The notes: generated by a model not told the origin, from the letters alone. A stretch of 64,000 nt of DNA from Aspidapion aeneum (GCA_963576565.1 OY755038.1:60612366-60676365); one strand, 5' to 3'; positions 34,354 through 46,350 are shown, counted from the stretch's first letter. Made by a program: numbers and translations.

Positions 34354-35401
34354 TTAATCTTCATCTGACTCTACATTATCCACCATTTCCTTAATTTGTT
34401 GAACCGTAACAATGCGCACAGCATCAGTATTTTCTCTAAATCTAGCAAAAACTTTTCCTCCTCTTTGCCAAACATAACAATAGCCACAGCTTTTTAGTTT
34501 CTTTGCTTCCTTAAGTAGTATATAGGTGTCCCTGGATATTTATTCGTTGACATAGATCTGCTGAGCATCCTGTATTTTACACACAGTTCCATCTAGGTTA
34601 CCTTTTTGAGAACGTTTTTTAAGAATATCCCGCTTTTTCTCCGTATTAATCAACCTAACTTGCACTAATGCCTTATTTTCTTTTTTTTGGACAAGTTTAA
34701 TATCTTGAATATCAATATATTTAAGCACGTTCATAGTTTTGGTTTTGACGGAATTAATTTCTTTGTTAGGATTATTACATATGCCCGAAATAACCAAGTT
34801 TTCTTTTATTTTTCTGCTTTCTTCGCATCGCACGAAATTTTTAGCGTGATCTAGCTCGATCTTCAGTTTTTGATTTTCGTTTTTTACACTCTTTAATTTA
34901 GTTTCCATTTTAATATTTTTAGATTTTTCAGCTTCAAACATTTTATTTAAGAAAGCATAGAATGTTGTAGCTTCGAGATTTGCCCTTTCATTTCTTCCAT
35001 GTCCGCATAAATTTTTTTAAAATCATTTTTACATGGCCCAAATTCTTCGTAACGAGGTTCCTGGCTATTTTGGAACTGATCAGAATTTCGTATATAGCGT
35101 TTAGCTTCTTGAACTTGCTCTCCTCCAAAACTTGAGCGATGATTTGATGGTCCAGAACCCGTGGCCCTCTGACTTTGTTTGATTGTCTGCGGAAGGTAAT
35201 GTTTCCACTGTTACGATTTTTGCATTTACCACAACTCCACGGCGACTTTTCTTTTTCTATTCGAATAACTTCATTATTTTCTACACCAACACAGCCTGGG
35301 TGAAAAAACTTATTACAAGGTCCACAGTGGAGACAACGTTTTGACTTCGGTACGTTACCATCGCATATTATACCACATTTTTTAATTTTACTATTTGACA
35401 T
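34354..35401 (-). pseudogene. LINE ORF1: PHD finger, coiled coil, FP-like domain
   Basis: The start at 35401 (MSNSKIKKCG) is preferred over an upstream in-frame ATG because the zinc-finger cysteines follow at once. A PHD-type finger spans about the first 65 residues: CGIIC, CLHCGPC, FHPGCVGV, WSCGKC. After two frameshifts (about 35050 and 34945) comes a charged, coiled-coil-like segment and then an RNA-binding FP-like domain (LVISGI, ALVQVRLIN, VCKIQDA). An in-frame TAA at 34542-34540 splits this domain; the rest continues to 34354. Such ORF1 proteins bind element RNA. The FP-like domain is common in CR1 ORF1 and is not evidence of a virus here. Confidence 0.85.
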
Positions 35402-35500
35402 TTTTAAAGATTTTTGTAATTTAAAATGTTTTCGGACGAAACAACGTATAGTAGGTCTGGTCGACTCGCGGTGGGTTATCAGACCGCTTGGTGCCAAATA

Positions 35501-37190
35501 AAATAGATAAGAAAACCTTGGCAGTGATATATTTATAGATATTATAGCGAAAATGTAATGAACTTACAATTTTTTGTTCTATATCACTTTTTTTACTTTT
35601 GCAATTTTACCACTAAAATTTCACTTTTTGTTAATCAACAATATAAATGTGTTTACATTTGCCAGACCTACTAGTACCAGATGTAGTTACTCTTTTATTA
35701 AAATGTCAAGATTGAATGACCCGTAAAAAAAGCCCCCTTTTTTCCAAAGTGAAACTAAATCTATTTTCTAGCTAGTAGTTCTGCCTATCATAAAACAATA
35801 TAGTGAGCTGCAGGAAGGTTTATTCTTGTAAGATTTTTAATTTTAAATTAAACGCATTAAAATAAAAAACAAGCACTTTTTGGACATTCTGTATATATAA
35901 GCTGACCAAAAATATTTAAATAAAAATTAGTTTAGTGAGCTGTATTATATTTGCTGAAAAAAAATCTCATTTACCCATTGAAGTCTACAGTGTCGATTTC
36001 TGGACAGCCTCTATCTCGAAAATGGCTCGATATAAATATTTAATTTTTTTATATGTTCTTAACAGAACTAAAGTCTAGATTACACCTTAACCAGCTAATT
36101 TAACCGGGACCTTTTTCTCATATTAATGGTGCCTAATCCTTTATAACTTTGCTACTTAATTGAATTAAGTATAAAGTAAAAATCTAAATAGTCTTTACAA
36201 TCACTGTAATTTTTAATAAAATCATTATAAATAAGAATAATTACGTTTATTTAAAAAAAAAGTTTAATGTTTTAATTTAGACCTCTGTGTAACGCCTCGA
36301 CTTTTCCCATTAGTTCTTCACATTTTCTATTATCACGCTGAGCACGCTATTTAAGTTATCGAAGAGAATAAATATAAAAATATTTCAAGAAGCCTTGGCC
36401 TCCTCAAAATTTAGTCAAAGTCAAGTAGTTAGAAGCAACTTCTGTTAAAGCGGCATACTTATAGCATCATCAGCTACGCAGCTATGCTAAAAGCTTGAAG
36501 CTTGAAAGTCTTTAATTAATGTTTAATTAAAAGTGTCGACAAGAGAGAATCACTACATATTTGCGAGTGATAACAGGATCTCGTTAATTATTTTTGCAAA
36601 AAAGTCTTTTCCGGCTAGTACGAGAGCCATCTGTAACTCAATCGTCACGAGCTGCAATATTCAATTAGGTATTTGGATAAACTCGATAAACTCTTATTTG
36701 CTAGTTGCCTACTTACAAAAATATCCTCTATAAGTGGGAAATGGAAAATAAAGCATAAAAATTAGCACACATTTTCTGTGGCAAAGTACAGAATATTTGA
36801 TTAAACGTACAGGGTGTCTCGCCATAAATTTCACTCCCGTTAGTATGTAAGAAACAAAGTAGAAATTTACACGTTTGTTGCAGGATAGCCAGATCCACAG
36901 CCCTGCCCTTTGTGCACCCTGGGAAAGTAGAGGGATTAACACGGATTGTTACCCCTTGGCGGCGATCTTATCTTTCAGTTCGTAAAAAGAATCGATCAAG
37001 GGACGTTGTACATAAAGTATTGGAAATTAAGACGATAACTACGTAACATATACCTAATCCTTTTTCCATACTTTTTTTTAAATAATATTTAATGCCGTAC
37101 CTACCACAAACTAAGGTTTATAGCTTCCCCAGAGAAACAATTAAGAGAGGCCTGCTTTATAAGCAAATTCTTTCATATTGATTTAGGAAC
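35501..37190. other. Gene-free stretch
   Basis: AT-rich, no recognisable gene. A lone mariner-like terminus TACAGGGTGTCTCGCCATAA begins near 36808 and a more diverged one (reverse complement) near 35884-35900; neither has a matching second end here. Confidence 0.45.
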
Positions 37191-37193
37191 TTC

Positions 37194-38610
37194 CTAACGA
37201 ATTAAAGTTTTAAAGATACCACCGCTCTGTGCTAAACAGTAGCCGAGCCTGTTATAAAATTCCGTTTGGGAATAACTTAGCATTTTAGGTGTCACTGGTT
37301 GTAGGGTGGTGATTATTTTTGTCCGAACTTCATCCAAAATGGTAGCTCTTAAATGCGAATTGATTTAGATTTATGCATAGTCCCATAAAAAAAATTATTG
37401 GGTGTCAAATCTGGTGATTTCGGAGGCCAGCTGAGAGTACCTTGCCTGCTTGTAATAAGCCGCGTTGGAAACGTTTAATTTAAACACACTCTCACAGGCA
37501 AATTGTCATGAGCCTTGCATAAAGGCGGTTGCATACGGCGAGCGATGCTATACTATACAGACAGGATCATTCTACTAGGTACATAGAAAGTTAATCTCCC
37601 AATTTTCTTCCGCCCCAAACAGCGAGCTGCTAGTGCTTTGTTGTGGAGCGCGTTGCTTTTCAGTCTCCCTGCATTCACGATGTGTGTTGGATGAACGCCT
37701 ATTTTCAAAAATTAATTTAAAAACACGCAAATTAATTATCTAGTTATTTTATATGTACCTAGTAGAATGAGCCTGTCTGTATAGTACAGATTTTACAGGG
37801 CTATAACTATAATTATAGGGTAGCTCGTGTAAAGCTCTATACCTCTAATATGTAGGATATAATAGCGACGCCCCCGGTATTGTAAGATATATTATAAAAT
37901 CGCTTGCCGTGGGCAACCGCCTTATTTGGTACTTGTCGAATCGCAGCAATGATATGGTCCTGCAACAGAGCTAAATAATTTATCTCTCCTAAATTACCAT
38001 TGATGAAAAAAGGACCAGTGATATTGTCACCCAAAATCCCAGTCCAGACATTAAGTTTTTGAGGATACTGGGTCCGTTCTGCAGTATGCAAATGTTTATT
38101 TTGCCGAGACCAGTAACGAACAGCAGAAGGATTGTGACGGCCATGAATAGAAAACGAACTTTCGGCTTTTAAACAAATATTGTTAATAAGATTTTCATCC
38201 TGATTCGCTTTTTCAATCATGGTTTCACAAAACTCCATTCTTTAAAACCAATTATCTGAAAAAAATTTCTGCGTTTTCATTACTTTAAAACTCCGGTACC
38301 CATGTCGTTTCAAAATGATCCGGACAGTTAATGGCGAAATATCATCGCCCTTATCATTGGCAATTGGCGCGGCACAGGAGATGCCTCTCCACCACTGCAT
38401 TTGTGGCGAAAATTGACACACCTTGTTCGATGGAAATAAGTCATTATTTTTGGACCTTGCTATGGCTTGGAATATCCCTTTCCTCAAACGCGACAAATAG
38501 ATTTGCCACATCTTGACAGCTATTTCTCCTGAAATACCAATCTGTACTTTTTTCTGAATGCTCAATATAATACGCGGCATCGCCTGAGCTAGATTTAGCA
38601 TGATAAACAA
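37194..38610 (-). pseudogene. Mariner-superfamily transposase relic, split by a MITE
   Basis: The minus strand encodes a DDE transposase in pieces. 38610-38242 gives the N-terminal half, ending with a VRIILKRHGYRSF block. After a stop or frameshift, 38238-37925 gives ESSFSIHGRHNPS, VRYWSRQNKH, QYPQKLNVWTGI and GPFFINGNLG. A 404-bp MITE (37521-37924) then interrupts, and the C-terminal part resumes at about 37520 with SWPPKSPDLTPNNFFLWDY and a final block ending at a stop near 37194. The third catalytic Asp is in SPDLTP; in the second-Asp region (about 37515) the usual DGA context is lost. Stops and frameshifts show it is inactive. No terminal repeats of this element are certain. Confidence 0.88.
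37521..37924. mobile_element. Inverted-repeat MITE inside the mariner gene
   Basis: Left end AAAGGCGGTTGCATACGGCG and right end CTTGCCGTGGGCAACCGCCTT are inverted repeats. A second inverted pair, ACAGACAGGATCATTCTACT (about 37556-37575) and its near complement near 37761-37781, lies inside. The transposase protein match stops at each border, which confirms it as an insertion. Class is uncertain; flanking bases could be a 2-3-bp duplication. Confidence 0.8.
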
Positions 38611-39688
38611 ATACTCACTTCTTACCTGTTTCGCTGCACACGAAGAAATGGCAAAAAATTTTGTAAAGATGAGAGTTCACGATGTATTCCCCTACTTTCT
38701 CACTCCCAGCTGAACACGAGTCTAAAACAGCGAAAAATATTTCAAGACACCGCCTAAAATATATTTTTTTCTCTTTTACCTCTCTCTTACACACATTAGG
38801 CACAGCAGACAGTCTATGATCCCTATAGCATTTAATCTACATGTAGATGTTCTACTGAAACGTATTAAATATTGGCATTGGCATATTTGATTTGAAAGAA
38901 CCCTCGTAGACGCTTTTAATAAAATTTAAATGAGACTGCTTTTAAATGACAATGAGAATTTCGCACCCTCAGAACGAAAATGACACCAGTCGAAATTTAG
39001 ACATTTTTACCTTTAATGATACAACGACAAAATTAGACGCCCTCTTTCAATTATCCTACCTTGTTGGAATGCCTACATAAATTCGATGTTCGAATCAAGA
39101 AATTTATATAATACGAATTTAAAATAAGCATCAGTTATACCGAAATTATTTGAGGTTTCTTTTGTTTACCTAGAATTAAAACTGTTGAGTTGTGTCAGTT
39201 TCGTTCTGAGGGTGCGATTTGTCAATGCGATGATTTGACGTTGTCATAAACCACTTATGTTAGCTCGCGGTTAGAAAAACCGAACCGAACCGAACCGACT
39301 GTAAATATTTTAATTAAATGAAGCGCGAACAAACATAAATATATTGATGTGAAATTACGAAATAATCAAACGTCCATAGGTTAATTGTTGTGTCACACAA
39401 CGGCAATCAGAAACAAAGGCACTCACCAGTTTGCAGCCAATTTATCCACTTCCAAGGGGCCCCTTTTTGGATCTAATGTGGCCTTTTAAGACAAAGTTTA
39501 GCAGCATTTTTTTAAACAAATTAAAAAGTATATATCCTAAGGTAACTGATAATGGTGTTTTTAAGGTTAGAAAAAGATGGCGCTGAAGGAGCTGCACCAA
39601 TTATCAGTAGCCTTAATTTGAAATCCAACATGGCGGCACACTTATTGCAGTTATTTCTAGAGGCCCTTTCCCAGTACACAGATGTATC
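38611..39688. other. Gene-free stretch
   Basis: No recognisable gene. A CCGAACCGAACCGAACCG microrepeat lies near 39280-39298. The frame at 38803-38615 (-) lies directly upstream of the transposase relic but does not match what I know of its N-terminus. Confidence 0.4.
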
Positions 39689-40890
39689 CCAACTAACATT
39701 TATAGTAGCGGCTACATGTTCTAAAGGCTTTGCTACTTTCTTATAGTAGAAATGTGGTGATCCCAACCAAAATTTGTTACTTTTTAGTTCTAACTACTAT
39801 TTAGTATCAGGAAATAGTAGATGTTTCGTAAAAACGACCCTCTAAACTACTTCATAGGATTGTTTCTTGATAGTCGATTCTGATAGTCTTCTCTACCACA
39901 ATAGGACATTGCTAAAGTTTTACTTTCTTTTTAGTCGTTATTTCGTAGTCGCCCTGACTTTTATATCCTACTTAATTACCACTAGAAAGTTAAGCTTCAT
40001 TGGAGTCCCAAACAAGTGTATCCGACAACTACATTATAACTTTAATTTTTACCACAAAAGTTTGTGTCATCATAGTAACATCTGATGTAACAATGTAGAC
40101 AAAATACCTTTTTGGATCAACTTTAAAGCCGCAACTACTTTCAAGTAACCTTTTCGACTATCAGGGAATATAGTTTGGGACGCCATGTTTTTATGTAAGA
40201 AATAAAATTTAATATTTTTGTTGTCGTTTTATGAGCTCATATTAAAGAGCCATACTATTTTATAAACAAATTAGTTGAAGCTTACCAAAAATGCTCTTCT
40301 TAAGCACCATTTGTTGGAGTTAACTGTCGATTATGAAAACATAACCTCCAAAATCACAACACAAAAATTCCATCAGCTACCAGAAAACGGCTCAATTTTA
40401 CGGGCGCACCGGTTTTTTGCAATATATATAATGCATGTTATACAAAAAACTTTGCGTCGCACTCGAATTTTGATCCTCTGCTCGTAAATTCTCACACTTT
40501 TGGATAACATAGTTCATATTATAACCATAACCAAACAAAAAAACTAAGCGAGTCTGTTTACTGTTGTGTCCACCATATTGTGTAACAATTCTACCAAAAA
40601 GAAACGATTATATTATTTGCAACTACATCGCAACTTTTATGCCATTACGGAAAAAAAACAGCCTCTACGACGTAGTAGATACCTGGCTACGACGTAGTAG
40701 TGTAGTTGTTACTACAGTGACTTTAAACACTTGGCCAAGTAGTTATAACCAGAAATTGGTTCCCCACTTAGGGAATTATAACGTCGCTGTATGGTATACT
40801 GAGACGTAGCGGGAGTACGTTGCGGTTACTTTTAAGAAATTCTTTCTAGTTGGGGTTTCGTCGTTACAACTTTAATTGTTTGTTGGGATA
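39689..40890. mobile_element. Candidate 1.2-kb TIR element with TA flanks
   Basis: TCCCAACTAACA at the left and the complement of TCCCAACAAACAA at the right are each bordered by TA. The interior is rich in GTAGC/GTAGT motifs, including an inverted CTACGACGTAGTAG cluster at about 40667-40720. The TIR is short and the interior is non-coding, so the call is tentative. Confidence 0.4.
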
Positions 40891-40917
40891 TAGGGTGAAC
40901 TGCTGAAAATTTTAAAA

Positions 40918-41120
40918 AATGCCGAGACACGTCAAAATCTCTATCATTCAACCCCTAGCGGGGGCGCGTCTCACCCCTTGATTTTAAATAAGGCAAGTGG
41001 GCCGATTGATACCTAGTTGGAAACTCTTTTCAAGTCTTTATTCAGAACTGATTTTAATTTTCATATCGAACAACTAGTTTTCAAGTTATTTGATTTAGAA
41101 ATTATTAAATGAGCAATCGG
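40918..41120. mobile_element. Internal fragment of the CAGGGTGT foldback family
   Basis: GCCGAGACACGTCAAAAT, CCCCTAGCGGGG, AAGTGGGCCGATTGATACC and ACTAGTTTTCAAGTTATTTG follow in the same order as the landmarks of the element at 55228-55894, but more diverged. Both termini are missing. Confidence 0.55.
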
Positions 41121-41405
41121 AACACCGCATAATTTTACTTAGACCTGGACAAACTGCATTATTATCGTTAAAAGGACTACGTAATTCATAAAATCCCACC
41201 TCTTGCCTTCTAATTTGACCATAGCACTTGAAAACACTTTTTTATAAATATCTCAGAAACAAAAGCCTCTATAAATTTTTTGGTTATAACACAAATTATT
41301 GAGAAAAATATGGTCTAACGTATATTCTGAAAACTGCATGTTGATGCGATGCTTAACATGTTTTGACCCAAATCTCCAAAATTAGTCCGTTACACTTTTT
41401 TACGT

Positions 41406-41482
41406 AAAACTTTCATGAAAGTCGGTTCAGCGGCTTAGAAGCTATCGTGTTAAGGACAGACATACACACACACACACACAAA
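41406..41482 (+). repeat. Retroposon tail-like motif plus (CA)n
   Basis: TTTCATGAAAGTCGGTTCAG followed by GACAGACATA and a (CA)n run at 41464-41481. The AAAGTCGGTTCAGCGG...GACAGACA order is widely seen at 3' regions of insect retroposons. Similar motifs are at 49029-49075 (inverse) and 52195-52289. Confidence 0.5.
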
Positions 41483-42074
41483 GATATACGTCACGCCGCG
41501 CCGATATTGCTATAATCCATTTCTTTTTAAGCTGTTAAGTTGAAAAAAACTAGATAAAATCTAAATCTTTTTAAAAGGTCAACTCTAAGGGCACTTTGTA
41601 AGAATTAAAATTTAAAAAACACATTTAAAAAAGCTGCCAACCGACAAAAATATTTTGCTATGAATTTTTACGCCAGCATCAGAATAATATCAGTAGTTAT
41701 TTTAAATTTGAAATTTCCGGGCAGGATCTTAATATTAAAGAAACTGCAGCATAAAAGCGGGCGCAACGAGGTGCTACGTGACGGGAAATATTATTGGAAA
41801 ATTTCCACGACACAATCTTAAACAATAAAGGTGGAAAAACGAACTTAAAGAAGAAAAACAATTACGAACTTACATTTTCTTTATAATAAACATAGATGTC
41901 TCGGCTAGTAAGCATCTCTAATCATTTTTAAGTGTAAACTATGCAATCCAGTAGACAAGACACTACTTATATAGTCCTTGCCATACGCAGTAACACTTTT
42001 GTGACTTTGACATAAAGTAAACATATTTCCTAACCAGAAATATATTAATAAGTAAATATGTCATGTTGGCATAA

Positions 42075-42700
42075 AATTATGCTGATATTAGATTGTTCCT
42101 TAGCTGGGGTAGGGCGGTTGAATGGGAGAGAATCTTTATTCAGCAAAAAAGAATAATTCGTTTAATTTTTAACCGAAATCCTATGCAATCTTGCACAGAG
42201 TTCTTTAAAAGTAAAAAAGTTTTAACAGTCACATGTATTTATTTATTTAAAAAAAAAAGATCGGATATACACTCTACCAAACACCAAAAAAGAAACAACA
42301 AAAATTTGGAAATACAAAAGTTTAATCATTTTTTTCATACAAAATCCCCCATACACTCCGAGGCCGATTCTATTACAACAAGCTTCCAGCTGAAATAAAA
42401 GTTTTTAGCAATAATAAGTTCAAAAGGAAAATAAAGCGGTTACTATTGGACAACGTGTTTTATACACTTGTTGAATTTGAAAACTACCTAGAGAAAGGCT
42501 GATCTATGCTCCGAAGGAAACAAACATTTTTTTATGTCAAAGTTTATTAAGTTTTTTTTTTAGTTTTTTTTATTGTACCTACATTTTATATCATGTTTTA
42601 TTTACTTTTTTTGTACAACTTTTTAATGATATTTCTTTAAGGACGAAACCTGACATAAGAGAGTAAGTTATTGGCGAATAAAAAATTGAATTGAATTGAC
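42075..42700 (+). pseudogene. CR1-like LINE, 3' end of ORF2
   Basis: The frame from about 42078 encodes a C-terminal RT segment: SWGRAVEWERIF, QQKRIIRLIF, SCTEFFKSKK, VLTVTCIYLF. A frameshift in an A-rich run follows. The end, KLPAEIKVF and RLLLDNVFYT, is in another frame with its stop at 42500-42502. A 3' UTR of about 180 bp ends in AAATTGAATTGAATTG at 42682-42697, the short tandem tail expected of this group. It is a 5'-truncated, dead copy. Confidence 0.82.
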
Positions 42701-42766
42701 AAAAACAAAGCACAGATAAAAACAGCTCAAAGAATTGCCATTTTTTAGATTTTCGTTTGTTGCTCT

Positions 42767-42845
42767 TAGTATGCATTAGAGGCCCTCGATATATTTGACA
42801 CTTGTTTTACAAGTGTCAAATGTATCAAGGGCCTCTAGTATGCAT
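42767..42845. mobile_element. 59-bp near-perfect palindrome with direct-repeat flanks
   Basis: Between two copies of TAGTATGCAT (42767-42776 and 42836-42845) lies a hairpin. Its arms (42778-42803 and 42811-42836) start AGAGGCCCTCGATATATTTG and differ at only two positions; the loop is about 7 bp. The flanking repeats look like a 9-10-bp target duplication, as made by Mutator-like transposases, so this could be a very small MITE. Confidence 0.7.
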
Positions 42846-44596
42846 ATGAAAAATAAAGAGGTTGGAAAATTCACAAAAGTGTAGCTGCCTATTATGGCAA
42901 AGACTATAGTACTTGGTGTACGAAGTCAAGTATGACGACCCGCACCCTTAATCATAAAATGTTTGTTCCAAAAGTAGTGGTTTCCATAATATGTTTGGTA
43001 AGTCCTTGCCTGGTTGACTAAAAATGTATTTGTTCTTCAAGACAATAAACTTAAAGCTTCAATAAACTTTCGTTTTCGCCAATGCGACTTCTTATGCAAA
43101 ATTTTTTTTTTATATAGTAGAATCCTGTGGTCAGTTGGCTAAGCGTAATCCGCTAAAACCAATTTTTTTTACGTGCCTTTATTATTTTAATCTCAAGAGG
43201 CCGTTTGTTTTCTTCTTTATATGATTTACCAAATCACACGAGATTTTGTAAATGCATTCTTTATCTTTTCTGAATCCCCTTGAATATAACACCCAACGGT
43301 TGATTATTCTGCGAATTTGCTACTTGTCATTTGTTTGTAATTTTTAAGATTTTTGTTTCTACTTAAACATTGTTTAACAGAATGAAGCACCACCCCCTAC
43401 AATATTAAACAACTAATCAAAAAACGAGAATACCCTCCCAATTAATTAAAAAGAACTTTTTTGATAAAAAAAATGCTTTAGAGACTAAAGTGACACTTTA
43501 AATCCCTAGGGACTAAAAACCTACTTGTCCAGACCAACCAGATTGGAGCTAAATATCAACCTTAACTATGCAAGACTGTCAATCATTAGGATGACATTTT
43601 ATATCTAGAGTATCGTTTAATGCAATTAGTATAGGGTTTTGTTAAATAGCGCATCATTACTTTTCTTATGAATTATTTTTACTATACTAAAGTGCATAAA
43701 ATAGTATATAAACCTCATGTCTAAAGTTCCTTTTAATCCCACAGTACATTGTAGACCGCTTCTGGATTAAAAGTATAGCTTTATAAGGTGGAGTAAAAGC
43801 TTTTTTTTGTTTTATTTTCTACTTTACTTTTCACTTAAAATTCCGGTGATATCGCCGCTTTTCCAAAAAATTGGAGTTTTACAATTATATATGAGGATGA
43901 AGTGGGAGTGAGTGTAAAGAAAATCTCCGAAAACCCTAAGTCAATTTTTACCAAACCTAGGCATCTTAATACGAAACAAATTAAGGAGCTTAATGGTCTT
44001 AATATTAGGGACTTATGGGAATAAAACCTGACTTTATTTTAGAATCGACTTTATTTTGACACATTTACACAGAAAACTAACAGCTGACCTCTCAAAATTG
44101 ACATACCAAAGTCAAATTTAATAATACAGACGCTAATTTTCATTTAATAAATACCGACACTAATAAATCCGGTTTTTAAATACACAAAGGCCGAATTTTG
44201 AAGGAGATCAGCGATTCTATTGAGAGAAGATCTACGCAAGAACGCAAGAGAAAAATTTATAAATTAAGTGGTTATTTTATAACGCTGTCTTCTGACAAAA
44301 AAAAATTTGACCAAATTGATCGTACTAATATTTTGAAAACTGTTTAAAAGGGCTTGTTTATACTAATAAAACAATAAAGGAGCTAACAAAAAAATGTTCA
44401 GTCATCGTTTTTACTATTTGCTTCTCTATTAACCCATCAAATTTTCTCCAAATACTTACTACGAAAATCTTTGTTTTCAATAACTAAAATAGCTCAACTC
44501 AGAATATCCACTAACAAAATATTTTAAATTAACATGTCAACTATTTAAACTAAAGAAATTTGTTCTATTTGTAATCTATTCAAAAATGAAGATATT
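42846..44596. other. Gene-free stretch
   Basis: AT-rich; no domains, RNA genes or clear element borders seen. Confidence 0.45.
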
Positions 44597-44862
44597 ATGG
44601 TTAAGCGCACAAATGTTGTAAGTGCAAAATTAATAATTTTTCAGTATTGGAAAAATAAACTTTGACTGTAAATAAAAATACACAGTTAACACATTTATGA
44701 GATTTAAATAGATACAAAAACATGCTAGATATAAGTAGCAAATTCTTCTTTTGGACTAAGCATAATGAGTGCACATGAAAATTCGGTATTTTATTAGTAG
44801 GTTACCATTCAAAAGTCCATATGCAAAAAAAAATCACTTAACACATTTGTGCGCTTAACCAT
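44597..44862. mobile_element. MITE, 266 bp, with 28-bp terminal inverted repeats
   Basis: Left end ATGGTTAAGCGCACAAATGT (44597-44616), extended by TGTAAGTG, pairs with the reverse complement ending GCGCTTAACCAT at 44862. Interior AT-rich and non-coding. No clear target duplication, so the superfamily is not assigned. Confidence 0.78.
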
Positions 44863-45637
44863 CGATGATCCACATCTTTTTTGAATGTCTCTTCCATACT
44901 CCTTTATGCCAAATATTTTTATTTTCAAATAACATACCTACATAATTCAATGGATCTAGTAATGATTCTGGATCTGTAATGACCCTGGATTTACTAACCT
45001 TTATAATTTTAGCTTAAATTGAAACCTTTTTCACCAGCTCAATGAAGGTACGGTCATTTTTACGAAATGAATATGTTTTTTTAATTAATTTTTCTCTTGC
45101 ATGTTTTACTTTTTTTTATATTCCCTTAATACAAAAAAGTTTTAAACAAAGTAAAATTACAGTAAATAATTTTCCAAAGATTTCAAAAAATTTACATTTA
45201 TCGCTACAAAAAAACGACGAACTTCTGTGTAAATTCACAAATCTAATTTTTCTGTGTACCATTGCCGCATTGCGCCGGCGCCACCACCGTTGCGTAAGCC
45301 CGTATTTACAACATTGTATTTTAGCATTTTTTTTAAAGATTAAACATTTTTTAAAACTTTTTTGTTAAGTACCATGTGTGGCTATTATTTTTGGATATCT
45401 ATATTTAAATACCAATTCTATCATAAATTTGTTGTTTCGAGAAAAAATTTCACAGCAGAATTTGTTTGCGTCCTTATCTCTTGTGCCACTGTTTTGATTA
45501 AAGAAAATTAAGGTCATGCTGCCTCCTAAACCATAGGTGTAATTACAGTATTGGATACTTTAAATGGTGAAATAAACACTTAAAATTATACCGTAGACAC
45601 ACTTTCCTTAATAATGTCGCAAATTACTTGTTACTAT
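44863..45637. other. Gene-free stretch
   Basis: No recognisable gene; the open frame at 45042-45368 (+) is low-complexity apart from a GC-rich patch at about 45260-45305 and matches nothing I know. Confidence 0.4.
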
Positions 45638-46350
45638 TACTATGTCGGTTTAGAACGTTTTTCTACATTGTCCGACGCCTATTCTCCCCCTTCTTCGATC
45701 CTGACAATCATTTTCTGTCAGGTTTTTTTGACTCTTTGATGTTTGGATTGCTATTCGAGTGCTCTAATGCTCTATTGGTTGCCGTTCTAGGACCTGCTTT
45801 GATAATCTTTCGTCGTGCATTCGTTATACATGGTCGTACCATCAGTAGCGTGTCGTGGATAAAAGGGCGGGGGGGGGCGAAGACCTTAAGGGGCGCAAAT
45901 ATAGGTATGGGAGTCAAATAAATTACAAACCTTTTTTTAAAATAATAACACTATTAATTCTATTTTTTTCTTAAAGGACGCCAGGGGCGCCAAGCACAGA
46001 GGGGCGGGGGGGATGAGCGTTCGCCCCCCCTGGTCTTCTATACGACACGCCACTGCGTACCATATAAATTGTCTTTTAGTGATGTCATCCGTTATGATTC
46101 CCTCGATTCTCATTCTTCCTTTTATGGTCTCATTTCTTATATGATATGTTCTAGATATTCTTATTGATGTTCTTATTGCATCCAATTCGACAATTTCCAT
46201 GTTTACTTAGTATTTTTGTGTTACGCAAGTCTCTATTTTTTTTATGCTGGGAGTATAGATACTTATTGCATGGAGATGTTGTTTGTCCATGTTCTAGTTC
46301 TAACTCACTTAATTCGTTTCCATTACATAAGTACACATACTGTGCCGATG
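45638..46350 (-). pseudogene. RTE-like LINE 3' end, interrupted by a MITE
   Basis: Nucleotide match to the remnant at 10975-11620: both start TATGTCGGTTTAGAACGTTT at the element 3' end and share the region coding for the DHIRNE and ITDDITKRQ segment. The frames are more broken and a stretch between them is shortened. A 213-bp MITE sits within it at 45843-46055, which splits the sequence around CGTACCAT. Confidence 0.8.
45843..46055. mobile_element. hAT-type MITE, 213 bp, 8-bp target duplication
   Basis: Ends CAGTAGCGTGTCGT (left) and the complement of CAGTGGCGTGTCGT (right), flanked by a perfect 8-bp duplication CGTACCAT (45835-45842 and 46056-46063). CAGNG termini and 8-bp duplications define the hAT superfamily. 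The empty site is visible in the sister LINE at about 11190-11200 (GGCCGTACCATATCAG). No transposase. Confidence 0.93.

Larger units (their letters stand above)
31065..35500 (-). mobile_element. CR1-like LINE, nearly full length, decayed
   Basis: The minus strand carries, in order, a 5' leader (35500-35402), ORF1 with a PHD finger, ORF2 with endonuclease and reverse transcriptase, and a 3' UTR ending in an (ATTGAA)-like repeat at about 31065-31100. PHD-type ORF1, apurinic-like endonuclease and a short tandem 3' tail together indicate the CR1/L2/Jockey group; I favour CR1-like. Several frameshifts and stops mean this copy is inactive. No target duplication is evident, as is common for the group. 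Confidence 0.9.

Noticed and set aside
34354..34941. FP-like domain considered as a viral insertion
   Set aside because: It sits between a PHD finger and a LINE endonuclease/RT in the right order, so it is LINE ORF1.
45042..45368. 108-residue plus-strand frame
   Set aside because: Mostly Phe/Leu/Ile/Lys from AT-rich DNA; no domain.
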